Below are positions 34,840 to 45,951 of a stretch of 64,000 nucleotides of DNA, one piece after another (positions within the stretch are counted from its first letter, which is position 1; each line of letters begins with the position of its first letter). A program made the translations under genes and the position numbers. The DNA lies in contig KE546970.1 in the NCBI GenBank assembly GCA_000442125.1, positions 1,480,667-1,544,666 of the forward strand, read 5' to 3'. The DNA comes from Opeltia flavorubescens. Taxonomy: Eukaryota; Ascomycota; Lecanoromycetes; Teloschistales; Teloschistaceae. Under the pieces are notes generated by a model. The model ran no database searches and had not been told where the DNA came from. It saw nothing but the letters and a program-made list of their open reading frames with translations.

Positions 34840-36640
34840 GTAGGGTAAATGAAAAGAGAAATAATCTAGAGTGAAATCAACTTTAGAAACGATCGACTCA
34901 GCAACAATGGCTGATTAGCCCGCCCTCTGCCTTTGTCATGGATTACCAGCTTAGGTTGATTGATTAGCGAAGTGGAAAGGTCCGGATTTTTAGATAGAGG
35001 TATCGACTTCGCTCGCTTCAAGCCAGCGCTCTTCCACCTGGATACAGGCTTAGAGGTCCGCATACTCATTGATGATAATGATCATATACAGCTTGCAAGC
35101 CAGAGGTATTTACCTGTCTCTGGTCAGTCGCCGTAGTAATCAACAAAGTTATTTCGAAAATGAGTTTGCAAATGAGTAGTGCTTGGGCGGGGAAGCTGGA
35201 CCAAATGATGGCCTTTTCTTTGTTTCTGATGACTTCTTCATTAACTGCCTGAACAAGAGCCCGGAGGTTCGGCGCCCTCTTAACCCTCGGTGTCGTTCTT
35301 GTCGGGTAAATCGTACACTCGTGACTCCTTTTCGTGGCAGATACTTAACATCCGCCAGATAAAGTCGTCCTCTTTTATCAGCTGCGGGATCAAAGCCGAC
35401 TTCATCTCCTGGTGGACATGTTTAAATCCCATCCAGGTCGTTGCCAGTGTCAGCCTCCGGTAGATCTTCATGTCGAATATCAGCTTGCCATTGTCCAACT
35501 TCCTGATGAGCTTCTGAATATGAAATAGATAATCGCTGTTGTATCGAATTTGCTCCTTTGGTGTGAAAGCCGTCTTGAGGACAGTAGACAGCGTTGGTGG
35601 AATAGACGATCCAATAGTTGGCCCCGTGGAAAATGGGATTCTTGATGAAAATGTTCTCCTGATCATACACTGACGGAAGATCTTCCTGACTTGTTCCCCG
35701 GCAATATCCCCTGTGATCCTATCTGCAGCAACGAACCGTTTGAAGGCGTGTAACGTAAGTGTAGTCTTTCCCATTCTCCTTGCTTGTTGTATGTTTTATT
35801 GCTAAAGTTGAAAGAATTAGTTCGCTTATCATACCCTGTCTAAGCGTCTGGCTTCTCGATCATAGCAACAAAGTCTTGAAGGTCACGAATACTATTGATA
35901 AGCGGGATCGCTGACATGAGGATTCTGAATGGAGCATTAATCTAATAGGCGGCAATGAAGTTATTGGTATCCGTGCTCTTGATGAAGTTTGCCTCATCAA
36001 AGATGAGTCTGTCGAAACAGCGGGTGAGAGTGTAGCGCCATTGGGGATCGGAATCTCGATAGTGAAGTTCGGCCTTTTCGTTGGGCCAATTCTGCGTTTT
36101 GATTCGATAGTCTTTGAGTGCTGCAGGCCCATGACGGACGGCAAGCGTAGAGGGACTGGTGATTACGATACTATGTTGGCCTTGCCTAAAGATCGCATGA
36201 GACCTGGTCAACCTCTCACGGATAATTTTGACATTATCTCTGTCCGATCCTCTCATGTCTCCATAATAGTAGTGAATGTCGATTCCCGGGACGTACGTCG
36301 TCAAATTCCTCACCCACTGGTCGATGAGTGACGACGAACATACGATAAGCCAGGATTTAATCAGGCCAAGTTCTCCAATAGGAAATAAGAATCAAATATT
36401 CCTCATTTAAAGTGATTTGTGAGTAAGGAGTCATGTAAAAGTACCTGCATATGAAATATCCATTGTAAATACCCACGTACCACTATACTTCTCGGCCTCG
36501 GCTGTCCTCGAGCCATTGCTTCTGCTTGCAAAGGCTCTAGATATGTCCATAATACTTCGAAATGTGCAGCAAACAGATCTTCATTATTCATCCACTCCCT
36601 AAATTTTTCGACTGATTTAAAGCCAAGGTAATTCCGCAGA
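34840..36640 (-). pseudogene. relic A of a SNF2-type ATPase (helicase-N, linker, start of helicase-C)
   Basis: Pieces in several leftward frames. Near 36640-36480: L-R-N-Y-L-G-F-K-S-V-E-K-F-R-E-W-M-N; from about 36350: W-L-I-V-C-S-S-S-L-I-D-Q-W-V-R-N-L, Y-Y-Y-G-D-M-R-G-S-D-R-D, I-V-I-T-S-P-S-T-L-A and the Walker B-like D-R-L-I-F-D-E-A-N; then I-L-M-S-A-I-P-L-I-N-S. The 35774-35280 frame has A-F-K-R-F-V-A-A-D-R and R-Q-C-M-I-R-R-T-F-S-S-R-I-P-F; around 35270-35160 lies V-I-R-N-K-E-K-A-I-I-W-S-S-F-P-A-Q-A, the opening of helicase C. The Walker A region (G-x-G-K-T) is not found between the first two pieces. Assignment to the fungal-expanded SNF2 family is from motif order. Confidence 0.7.
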
Positions 36641-37167
36641 ACATGAAGGTTCTGGTACAGCTATTTGGCCGTGGTAGCAGTACGTGGCATGTAGGCAAGA
36701 TCTAAGAACGCTATTTATGGATAGTCTGAATGGGGGATTTAGAAGTACCTGCAGCTAGGATAAATGCGTGTTTTAAATTAGACGATTCCTGCCTTGTAAT
36801 GACCTTTGAGCTTTAGGTGTGGTCTGTGAGTACCTACAACGAAGAGCAAATAATGATTTAAGGCCTTCTACGGTGATATTTGTACGAAGAGGTAAGTTCA
36901 ATGTACCATGAAGCATTGTGTAAGTATGCGGTCAACTTTGATGAGGAAAGAACGGAACGCAGTTCGCAAACCGCAATTTGGAGAGCGTCATGGTAGTATT
37001 GGAATGGAGACTATTCTTGAGAAACGAAAAGGTATGCAAGTATAGAAATCAAGACAAAGAGCCACTAAAAGCTGAACAAGCGAGACTGGGAATATATAAG
37101 AGGCTTGAACCATCTTGAATGATTGTAGTAAGGATCATAGTCAGGTAAAATAAGGAAGATCAAAAGT
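36641..37167. other. AT-rich stretch between relic and minisatellite
   Basis: About 530 bases with no recognisable coding sequence. The word GTACCTRCA recurs (near 36748 and 36829), as it does inside the neighbouring minisatellite, which suggests very decayed further units. Confidence 0.4.
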
Positions 37168-37574
37168 CTCTGCGGAATCTGTCAAATGAGCTTGGAGGAT
37201 TGCGAGGTGAGAAGCTTCCCATTGGATGTGGATATGAATAAGCCTGACGCAAATAATATTCACAGTTCTCATTGCTAGATCTGTTAGATTAGCTTGGAGA
37301 ATCACGAGGTGAGGAGCGTCGGATTGGAGGTACCTACATATGAGTCTCACTAGATACGTCTCGCTCTTCTCACTGCTGAATCCGAGAGATGAGCTTGGAG
37401 AATCATAACGTGAGGGGCATGAGGTTGGGAGTACCTACAAGTTTCCCGCCTAGATACGTCTCGTCGTTCTCACTGCCAAATCCGCTAAATCAGGTTGGAG
37501 AACCACGAGATGACAGGCATCAGATTGGATGTATCTATGAATTCCTCACCCAGATACCTCTCATCATTCTCACC
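37168..37574. repeat. minisatellite, four diverged units of about 101 bp
   Basis: The word GCTTGGAG (GGTTGGAG in the last unit) starts at 37190, 37292, 37393 and 37493, giving periods of 102, 101 and 100. Each unit, read on the minus strand, has a conserved 60-nt part starting (G)TACxTCCAATC and ending near GAT-x-x-x-GCA, and a more variable 40-nt part that in the outer units starts GTGAG and ends TAG. Units differ from each other by roughly a quarter of positions, so the array is old. No spacer regularity of a CRISPR type. Confidence 0.85.
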
Positions 37575-38259
37575 AGTGTAAGTACAACTGATACAGGACC
37601 CATAATAGACGGAGGAGTCTCATGAGGGGTAGAGAAGTTGAGAAAGATAAGTTGGAAGAATGGGTTGGAAGTAGGAGGAGTAGGGAGAGGAATCGGCCAA
37701 ATATATAGACGAGGAGGATGAACGACGACGGACCACATGACCCAACTGGCAAGTGAATGGCATCCATTCATGAGAAAATGGATAATTGAATGACTCCGTC
37801 ACTGCCATCTTGGATTCCGATGAGGGTAACTTCAGTATTGTCTCATGTCAATAGCTGCTCAATAACGATCCCGAGACTGTTAGAATATTAAGGCCGAAAG
37901 CAATTGTTTCGATTGAGAAACTGGAGGGAGATGAAGGTCAGAGTGTATAAAGAACAGAAAATGATGGATGAGAGCAGAGCATCGAACAAAAGAAAGGCTT
38001 GATATCTCAGAGATGATGAATGCTATGTCATTTGATGGGAGGATGAAGTTGAATGGAATAGGTCTGGTGAATACTGCCTATGAACCCTGGATTCACATGA
38101 GTAAATGAGTCACTGGCACTAACACCATGACCGGGCCGGGATGAGGAAACAAGCTCGGATGTCAAACCTTACAACCCCACAACGCCCGTTGCATGACTTC
38201 ATTGCCTCTTTACGGAGCATATGAGAATGGTAACAAGTGAAATCGGTATATCGACACTT
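37575..38259. other. intergenic flank with promoter-like minus-strand sequence
   Basis: About 680 bases. Read leftward there is a TATA-like CTATATATTTGG near 37700, then a pyrimidine-rich stretch and ATGs near 37620 and 37600, immediately followed by the minisatellite. This looks like the former promoter of the decayed locus. The rest, up to the BSD-gene stop, shows nothing. Confidence 0.35.
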
Positions 38260-39656
38260 CTACTCCCAATCTGGCTCATCCTCATCACTCTCTTCCTTCT
38301 TCGCATCCCTAATCTCAATGCCTCGATCTTCCTTCGGACTACCGGGGGCTCGACTGGTCGCACCGCTAACAAGATCGTAACTCGCGTCACTGTCGGGCTG
38401 GCTGTGTTGATCCTGAGAACGGCGAGGGATGGCATCTGAGGGTTTGAGCGAGCCTTTCCGTTCACTGGCTTCATTAGGGTCGGTGGATGGCGGCTGCTGT
38501 GGTTGGATCGTTGTAGTGGAGGAATGTGATGTTGAAGTAACAGGGTTCGTAGTGGTAGAGGGAATGGAAGAGCTGGCTTTTTGTTGTGGTGTGGATGGGC
38601 TGTCGCTGTCACTGTCGTCGTCCCATGATACGTGTTCTTCGGGGTCGAGCGCGGCGCCTGCTTGCTGTTAGAAAAATCACTTAGAATGATGAGGGTCGAC
38701 AAACCTTTCAGCATATCCCTCCTCCTCTGCTCCTCGCTCTCAATGACCATTCTCAGGAAGTAGTACCTCGACCAAAAGGTCTTGTATTCCACCTGCTCCG
38801 GCACAAGCTTCTCCATCGCTCTCCTCAGCTCCTCATATTTGTCAAGATCTGTAGCAATAGCGTCGGTTTTCTTCTCCACATCAAACTCCTTCTGCCACTT
38901 GTCGTACTCTGCGCCTTCCGGATCCTTTGCGAAGCTGTCCAAAGAGGAATGTATGGCATGCAATTGCGCATCGAAGCGCGTGGTATGAATGACCCTCTTC
39001 CCATCTTGATCCTTGCTCTCGAACATAACCCTGCTGGAGCCATCTTTGCCCTTATTTTTCTCATCACTCTCACTGGGTGGGGCAATAGTGACGGCGTCTC
39101 TCAGAAAATTCCTAACGTTGGTCCCGAATTTCAGCAATGCCTCGTCAGCTGCATCCTCTGCTTTCTGAACCTCTTTCAACCTCTTTGCGGCTTCGGTGCG
39201 GAACCTCGCTATCAGTCCTTCGGATTCACGCAATGCTTCACTTTCAGTGCGTACCCTCTCTTTCTCCTTTGCAGACTCGGTGGTTGGTGGCTGACTTAAG
39301 TTGTTCAATGCCTCGGTTTGGGGATTCTGATCCTGCCCCGCGGACATCGATCTCGCTCGATTGACCAGCGTCGTTCGGAGATCTGAGAACCCCTTCAGGA
39401 CTTCCTCGCCAGTGGTAGAAGCCTCCTGTTGGGCCCCTTTGTAGTAGCTTTCACCCTGCTTCTTGACATCGCTGAAAAAGCCTCCTAGTTTCGCAGCCCA
39501 TGGACTTGCAGAGATAGACTTGTAGGCTTCTTGAAACTCGTTATTGAGGTTTTGCTGCTTGGCTTTGGAATCCTCTTCCTTCTTTGCGGCTTCATCTGGC
39601 GAGAGAACCTCTTCCTGAATGTGGTCGTACGCAACATCCATGCTTGCCGAGGTCAC
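38260..39656 (-). CDS. BSD-domain protein
   Basis: Two exons; the last small exon is reached by an intron of about 45 nt ending in GCAAG, giving M-L-K|A-G-A-A-L-D-P-E-E-H-V-S-W-D. The middle is helical and charged (coiled coil around residues 120-180: E-R-V-R-T-E-S-E-A-L-R-E-S-E). The BSD domain is near residues 250-325 and ends with T-F-W-S-R-Y-Y-F-L-R, the characteristic F-W-x-x-Y-F pattern. The C-terminus is acidic, S/P-rich and ends D-E-D-E-P-D-W-E. The start is either M at 39656 or, as in homologues, the M-D-V-A-Y-D-H-I-Q-E-E methionine at 39641. Related proteins (SYAP1/DOS2-like) are cytoplasmic; role here unknown. Divergent from IND1 over only about 205 bp. Confidence 0.85.
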
Positions 39657-39860
39657 ACGAAGCTTAAGATCACTTTGAATTCGATATCAGACAACTAGCA
39701 GGCATCCAGTCACACTAGCATGGGTCTGCGATTGAGAGGGTTCTGATAGGAAAATGATGTAGGTGCACGAACGTAGTGAATTGCAAACAGTCAGTACTCG
39801 AGCCGCTCCCCGCCCCGCCCGTATTCCGCCCAGCCCCCGCATCACCACCATGTCAGGAGA

Positions 39861-40915
39861 ATGAGTAAAACCCGACTCTTCTCAACCGTTCAATGCCTTC
39901 GCCATGAGAATCCTCTTGTAAGTCAGATACCTCCTCGCTCCTACTATTCTAACCCAACTCCTCTCTCCAGGGTCTCCCGCGCTCCGGCGCCCCTCCCCAG
40001 CTCCCCCGCATACAACGCGGTCTTCCACAGAAACGCCGCCTCCTCTCCGTCCGCAAAACCATCGCCGTTTCCTCCGCAAAAGGTGGCGTCGGAAAATCCA
40101 CCATAGCTGTCAACCTTGCCCTTGCCTTTGCCCGCGCCGGTCACCGCACAGGAATCCTCGATACAGATATCTTCGGACCATCGATACCTACTCTGCTTGC
40201 GCTATCTGGGGAGCCGAGATTGTCGGAGAACAATCAACTGCTACCGTTAAGCAATTATGGGGTCAAGAGCATGAGTATGGGCTATCTGGTAGGAGAGAAT
40301 GCGCCGGTGGTGTGGAGGGGTTTGATGGTGATGAAGGCGCTGCAGCAGCTGTTGTGGGAGGTGGAGTGGGGTGGATTGGATGTGCTTGTCGTGGATTTAC
40401 CGCCGGGGACAGGTGATACGCAATTGACGATTACGCAGCAGGTTGTTTTGGATGGTGGGTCCTCTCCGCTGGGGAGAAAGACACGAGGGAAATTTGCTGA
40501 CGAGGTCAACTCCCAGGCGCAGTCGTGGTATCGACTCCACAGGACGTTTCACTGAAGGATGCGGTGAAAGGTGTCGAGATGATGAGAAAGGTCAATGTTC
40601 CGGTGAGTTTATTCCCTCTAGCTTTCCCTACAGGTGCTAAGGCTGTACGTTGGATAGCTCCTGGGTATGATCCAGAACATGTCCGTCTTCATCTGTCCAC
40701 ACTGTAACACAAGTACGCATATATTTGGCTCGGAGGGCGTCACTCGGGCTTGTTCGCAACATAACGTTCCTTTCCTCGGGGATATTCCTCTTCACGCGAG
40801 TATCTGTGATGATGCAGATAGAGGGAAACCTACTGTTGTTGCAGAACCGGAAAGCACAAGAGCCAAAGCCTTCACAACTATTGCAGAGCGGATTGGAAAG
40901 GAAATTGACTTATAA
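39861..40915 (+). CDS. IND1: mitochondrial P-loop Fe-S carrier IND1 (NUBPL), complex I assembly
   Basis: Mrp/NBP35-type ATPase that delivers [4Fe-4S] clusters to complex I in the mitochondrial matrix. Four exons, joined at [21 protein letters not shown] and K-V-N-V-P|L-L-G-M-I-Q. The N-terminus is R/L/S-rich as for a presequence, then [11 protein letters not shown] (deviant Walker A), [22 protein letters not shown] (Walker B/switch) and the cluster-binding C-P-H-C near the C-terminus. Length about 295 residues is typical. The neighbouring codons switch from C-ending to G-ending at about 40200. Functionally linked to the complex I subunit gene at 6865-7846. Confidence 0.94.
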
Positions 40916-41136
40916 AGATCAAAAATAATTCAATATTCCAACCCCAGACCTTTCCCCACTTTCATTACCGTTGAAAATGTGAGACTAGACCTATCCGATG
41001 TACGTATTTCTAGAACCCCGTCTTCATCAAGCCACATGGAACGCCAGGTATCAGTCCTAGAGACAGCCTCCTTTTTCCATTTCCATTCCTTTATATCCTT
41101 GAACCCTTACAGTGATGTCAATGTGATTTGATAGCT

Positions 41137-43233
41137 TCACTTGAACATCTTGGTAAAATCTTGATCCTCAGGCGAAAGACCTAGGATTGCATCGGCGTCT
41201 TTCTTCTCAACGACTGCTCCAGATCCTGAACATTTAGCCTTTGACTTCAACTGGCTGCAAAGGTTATCCATATCCAACTCTCCTGACTGTGCCTTTTCCG
41301 ATTCTTGCACTCGATCCCTGTCACTTGTCAGCGAACGGTATCATGTATTAAATTGTAGTGACCAACCACAGTTTGCTACAATCCAGCATCTGCGACTCTT
41401 CTCGGGCTACCTCATTATTACCCGCATTCTGTTGGTCTTCTACTTGTTGCATGAGATCCTTCTTTGGTGAAACGCCGGGTTCCTCGGGCATGTTGAATGG
41501 TGTCGTAAAGTCTTGATTCAAAAATGCGTCATTGAAAAACTCGTTCGTGAACAAATCATTCTGGGTATCCCTGTAATCGCCAAAAAGAATGGGGTCAAAC
41601 TGCCCGCCATTCTGCTGGGCCATCCAGTCAATTCCATGTGTTTCAATGCCAGGCGATTTGGTTGCATTGGAGGGCGCGGTCGCCACCTGTGTTGGTTGAG
41701 ACATTGGAGGTACCGGATCCATGTTGTCACTACACTTTGTAGCCCATTCACCACAAAAAGTATTCTTATCGCATATTGAATCTCGAGGCGCTGACTCTTC
41801 ATTAATGGTATTCAGTGCACCTTCTGAAGCCTTACGGTGTTCTGGTGAGTCACCTGAAGGCTCAGGAGTTGTGCCAGATGAGGACGCCATCCCACCGTGG
41901 GAGACGGACGATACAGATGGTGATGCTGCGATGGAAGTTGATGAAGTTCTATTTTTATTTGATGCTGGATTAGAAGCAGTAGGGCTCCCCATACTTCCAA
42001 TACTGGATGAGCTTGTCATGAATGGAGTCGATTTGTCTACCGCAGGGAACATATAATCGGATGAGTTGCTGCGAGAAGCACTTGCCAATATCGAGGGACT
42101 GAATAATCCGCTTAGATCCTCCATTCCCGGCCCTTGGAAACTTGTTGGAGAGACTTGCGTACTACCATTCGGTGTAGAACCTATTGTCGGTTTTCTTTGC
42201 TGGTCAATCGGTGAGATGCTGTTGTTGGTAGGAGACTTGCTATTGCTGGAACCAGAAGTTCCAGCTTGCATCACTCTGGGAGTAGTCCCGGAAACTGTTC
42301 CTGATGGAGTCTTGCTCGGTATACCAATCCTCGCCAGAGACCCATTGTTCATGAAAGTTGATCCCGGCAGATCGCCGAATTTGGGAAAGGCGAATTGGAA
42401 ATCATTATTGTTGGAAGCAATTTTGCTAAGCCGAGGTGCTGGGGCTGCTGGAGGAGAATAGCCATTACTATTCAATGACAGTCGTTTGCGATATTCCTTC
42501 ACTTCTGTGGAGAGACGCTCAACCGTTGCTCGAAGACGGCCGTTCTCATGGTTGGTAGCCTCTGACGCTTTCTCCAGATCATCGACCTTCGCTTCTAGGT
42601 CCTTCAGGTGGCGTTCTTTACGCTCACGGAATGCTCTTTGAGCGGCACGGTTCTGTGCTTTGCGTTTCTTGATTCAAGTCAGTCTATGCGAGTGACTGAG
42701 TCGACTTCAGGATGTAGACTCACAGTGGTTGGTTCCGAACTATTCAATGGTTTACGACCAGGTTTTTTGTTGTTCTTATCGTTTCCTTCGTGTCGCTTAT
42801 TCTTTCCATCTTCGTACTCACTGTTCTTCCTTTTATCATGCATATCTTCATCATCATGGCCGGATGCTTCCGGCAAATCTCCAAAGAGCTGATCTCCGGT
42901 ATTTTCCCAGTCAAAGTTCCCGTCCTCCAAGTCCTGTCCATCTATGAAAGGGCTATCGTCAAGAGGGAAAGAGTCGGCAAGGGAGTTGTTGATACCTTGT
43001 GATGGCGACTGGTACAACGATTGTGGGGATGACTGTTGTTGAGCGGCCTTCATTGCTCCATTGCGAGGGTTGGAACCGGAGGCATTCGGACTCATGTTCT
43101 GGGTGGCAGATCCCTTATTAAAGGACGTCGATGGATTATTGGATGAGAGAGCAGTCTGCAGGAGGCTTTGCTGATCTGGGGTTAAGGAGAGATCAGGACC
43201 GAAGATTGTACCATTGGTATACCCATTCGCCAT
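41137..43233 (-). CDS. YAP1: AP-1-like bZIP transcription factor, oxidative-stress regulator
   Basis: Redox-controlled activator of antioxidant genes. Three exons. The basic region K-R-K-A-Q-N-R-A-A-Q-R-A-F-R-E-R-K begins right after the first intron and is followed by a leucine zipper (L-K-D-L-E-A-K-V-D-D-L-E-K). The Pap1/Yap1 region follows. Both cysteine-rich domains are complete: n-CRD I-C-D-K-N-T-F-C-G-E-W-A-T-K-C and c-CRD with C-S-K-L-W|D-R-V-Q-E-S, then D-M-D-N-L-C-S-Q-L-K-S-K-A-K-C, which also holds the Crm1-type export signal. The last intron (donor GTTGGT) splits the W codon of the c-CRD. Three cysteines in each CRD predict disulfide-gated nuclear retention as in yeast Yap1. Length about 660 residues is large but normal for Pezizomycotina. 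Confidence 0.95.
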
Positions 43234-44155
43234 TGTTTTGCGTCAGTCGTCGGTAAGGTGAGATATGAATCAGATAGATCAAGGATAGCGTGGCAGAGCG
43301 TTGCTTCCCGAGAGCTGAAAAGCCTCTTGATTCCCACCACACAAATCAGGCAGCCTTTTTCGGACCCGATTTGCGTTCGATCCTCCCGAGGCGTAGTGCG
43401 ATATCGCTGTTGATAACACGTAGGTGCAATTGACTGTAGAAGGATTGAGAAGGAATGAGCTTGTGATCGAAGCTGTAGGAACGTAGACGAGGAAGCCCTG
43501 ACGTCGAGGGAGGAAGAACAGGTGGCCTAAGAGTTGGGCTCTCGTGGTTCTCGTCTTACTGAGTTTGAGACGGCGGGATAGTTCCTCGACTAAGCTGCAA
43601 TAAGCAACGACCTCCTGACTGGTTGTCCAATTAAACTGGCTGTATGCAGCCTTTGATGCAGAGTGCTTGGGGTTCATACACCGCCTGAGGAACAGATTTT
43701 AGCCCACGGACCTTTGAGTCACCGACTGTCCAGAAGTATCAGATCGAATGCATACGATGACGCAATGCCTATCTGATGTCATTCGATAATCGCTGCAATT
43801 CAGTGAGCGAGTTCCGCCGATAGCTCTAAATTTGTCGGATTAATGCGCATAGTAACATCATTTGCGACATCACCAGTATCCTCTTTTCCCTGGCTTCCCT
43901 GTGAAAGCAGGCAGTGCCTTATTGAGCTAGGGTGGACTTTGGTGGGGTTAGGATTTCTAATCCGAAAAGGCCGAGACCAACACTAGCCATGCCAAGACTT
44001 ATCTACGGTAGCCAATCCTGAAATCAAGCGCATTCTCCGCAAACCGTAATCCAACCACAACGACAAGCTCTCTAATTTCACCATTCGCTTCTCTGTTGAT
44101 AGAACCTTCTTCATATATCACACTATTTCCCTCGTTTTACCAGCTCACTTTCGAT
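43234..44155. other. divergent promoter region YAP1/SPF30
   Basis: About 920 bases between two divergent starts. It contains a 132-codon leftward open frame (43279-43677) just upstream of YAP1, which has no recognisable content; it would be in the YAP1 leader and could be chance. Nothing else seen. Confidence 0.5.
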
Positions 44156-45153
44156 ATGAGTAACGAAATCGCTGCTCTTGAGGCAGAGTTGAAGGAATAC
44201 AAACTTCAGGTAAGCCGTTGCCCTTCTGTCAACTACTAAGGCTAAGACCCTACAGCTAGAAACAGTCCAGTCCAATTTGCAGGCAGATCCCGAGAACACG
44301 GATCTGCAAACTATCAAGAATGATCTTGAAGAAGTCATTACCCTCACCAGCACCGCAATCGCAGAGCTAAAGCCAGCCTCAGCACCAGCGCCCAGCAAGA
44401 AGCCTTCCCCACCGCCCGTGAAGGAGAAATGGTCCAAAGAAAATCATCCTGCGTATCAAGCCGGTTATCGCAAACCAATCGCTCCTCCTAGTCCAGTCGA
44501 AGAACCTACCAAAACGACCTTCTCAGTCAATGACAACGTGCTGGCGAGATGGATGTCTGGCGACAAAGCATTCTACCCAGCGAGAATAACTTCCATCACC
44601 GGTTCATCGAGCAAGCCAGTCTACATCGTCACCTTCAAAAATTATGCCACCACTGAAACCCTTTCCGCCCAAGACATCAAGCCTACCTCCAATGATTCCA
44701 AAAAACGCAAGGCTGATGGTACCCCAGGCACACCAAGCACGCCGACTGTACCCGTCAATACCAATGTGATATCAGCAGCTGCCAATATCAATCCGGATTT
44801 AGCTAGCCAGGCGAAGAGAGAACCGAGCAAGGTTGGCGATGGACCGACAAGGCCTGCAAAGGTCCCTCGGAAGGTCAAAGCGAACAAGGAATTGGAAGCT
44901 GGAAAAAATAAATGGCAGGAATTCAGCGTCAAGGGGAAATCCGCTTCCAAATTTGCGAAAAAGGATAGTATGTTCAGAACACCAGAGGGTGTGAATGCAA
45001 GAGGTGAGAATCCAGAAACCTTCCAAATTCTCTTTGCCCTGTACTGATGGCTAATCGTTGGCAGTTGGTTTCACCGGCTCAGGACAAGAGATGCGCAAGG
45101 ATCCTGGACGAAGTCGTCATATCTATCAGCCATCTGCAGACGAAGAAGCGTAG
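44156..45153 (+). CDS. SPF30/SMNDC1-like Tudor splicing factor
   Basis: Survival-of-motor-neuron-related splicing factor that helps the U4/U6.U5 tri-snRNP join the spliceosome. Three exons: M-S-N-E-I-A-A-L-E-A-E-L-K-E-Y-K-L-Q with a helical start, the main exon, and a short last exon after G-V-N-A-R|V-G-F-T-G-S-G-Q-E-M-R-K ending D-E-E-A. The Tudor domain is near residues 115-165: V-N-D-N-V-L-A-R-W-M-S-G-D-K-A-F-Y-P-A-R-I and Y-I-V-T-F-K-N-Y. The basic C-terminal region with W-Q-E-F, K-G-K-S and the last-exon G-F-T-G-S-G is diagnostic for this family. About 290 residues. Confidence 0.93.
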
Positions 45154-45951
45154 ATCAAGGATTGGATACCAAGGGGCAATCGTAGGTGTTGGGCGCACGG
45201 CTAGGGCAGGATTTTTGGCTCCATTAGATTGTCATGAGTACGGGCTAATCATTTGTGAATGCCAGTCATAGATCTAGATGTCAACATGGATTTTCACGGA
45301 TTGAAAATCCGTCAATTGCCGTCCATGGTTTGCCCATTCCTTTGAACCGAGAACTGGCTAAGTACTTGAGTAGCAGGACCCTGGATATCCACTTTTGGGA
45401 CTGTTTCTTCCTTCTGCTTCTTTCATTCGTGTTCAAGATTTCCTTTGGTTTGTTAGTTCCAGAATCTGCAGCATCGGTATCGAGGTTTTGTGAAAGTGAT
45501 ATCGAGGGTCTTGATCCGCAACTTCAGTAGCTCATGTAAATCGCCAATCGTTGGTCCATAAATCGATACCTCTATATGCAGGATGTGGCTTTCATTGGTT
45601 GTGATCAGTACAAAACAGTGTCACGACCATGTAGATTAGCCGCAAAGTTCATTAGGCAACAGACCTTTTGCAAATTCCATCCACAGGGCAGAATGTTCCA
45701 AAGCTCTAACCGTAGTATCTAACATTACCATAATAATGTTCTCTCCCTTCTCCCCATATTCTAGCAGATGGTCGTCATGCATAGCTCATCGCTCATCCAA
45801 ATGCGCCGAGTCCCTAATCCCCCTTCGCTTCTAATACCACTGTCTCTTCCGATCCACAACCTCAATCGCCTTTCCCTCCTTGAATTCCCTACGCCATCCC
45901 CGTCCTCTCGATGAACCATATCCCGAAGAGCAACCAGCCCAAACTAATAGT
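45154..45951. other. intergenic between convergent genes
   Basis: About 800 bases between SPF30 and KAP123 stops. An open frame at 45255-45530 has no recognisable content. A perfect GTAAGT at the KAP123 stop (about 45957) could lead to an extra 3' exon in this gap, but I found no convincing one. Confidence 0.45.

Noticed and set aside
33336-36640. Helitron or other transposon carrying the helicase
   Set aside because: Motifs are of SNF2 chromatin-ATPase type, without Rep/Pif1 motifs, terminal repeats or target-site duplication that I can see.
37168-37574. CRISPR array
   Set aside because: Units are 101 bp, diverged along their full length, without short identical repeats and unique spacers, and the genome is fungal.
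43279-43677. 132-codon leftward open frame directly upstream of YAP1
   Set aside because: No recognisable motif, no splice support; could only be an upstream frame in the leader, which I cannot show.
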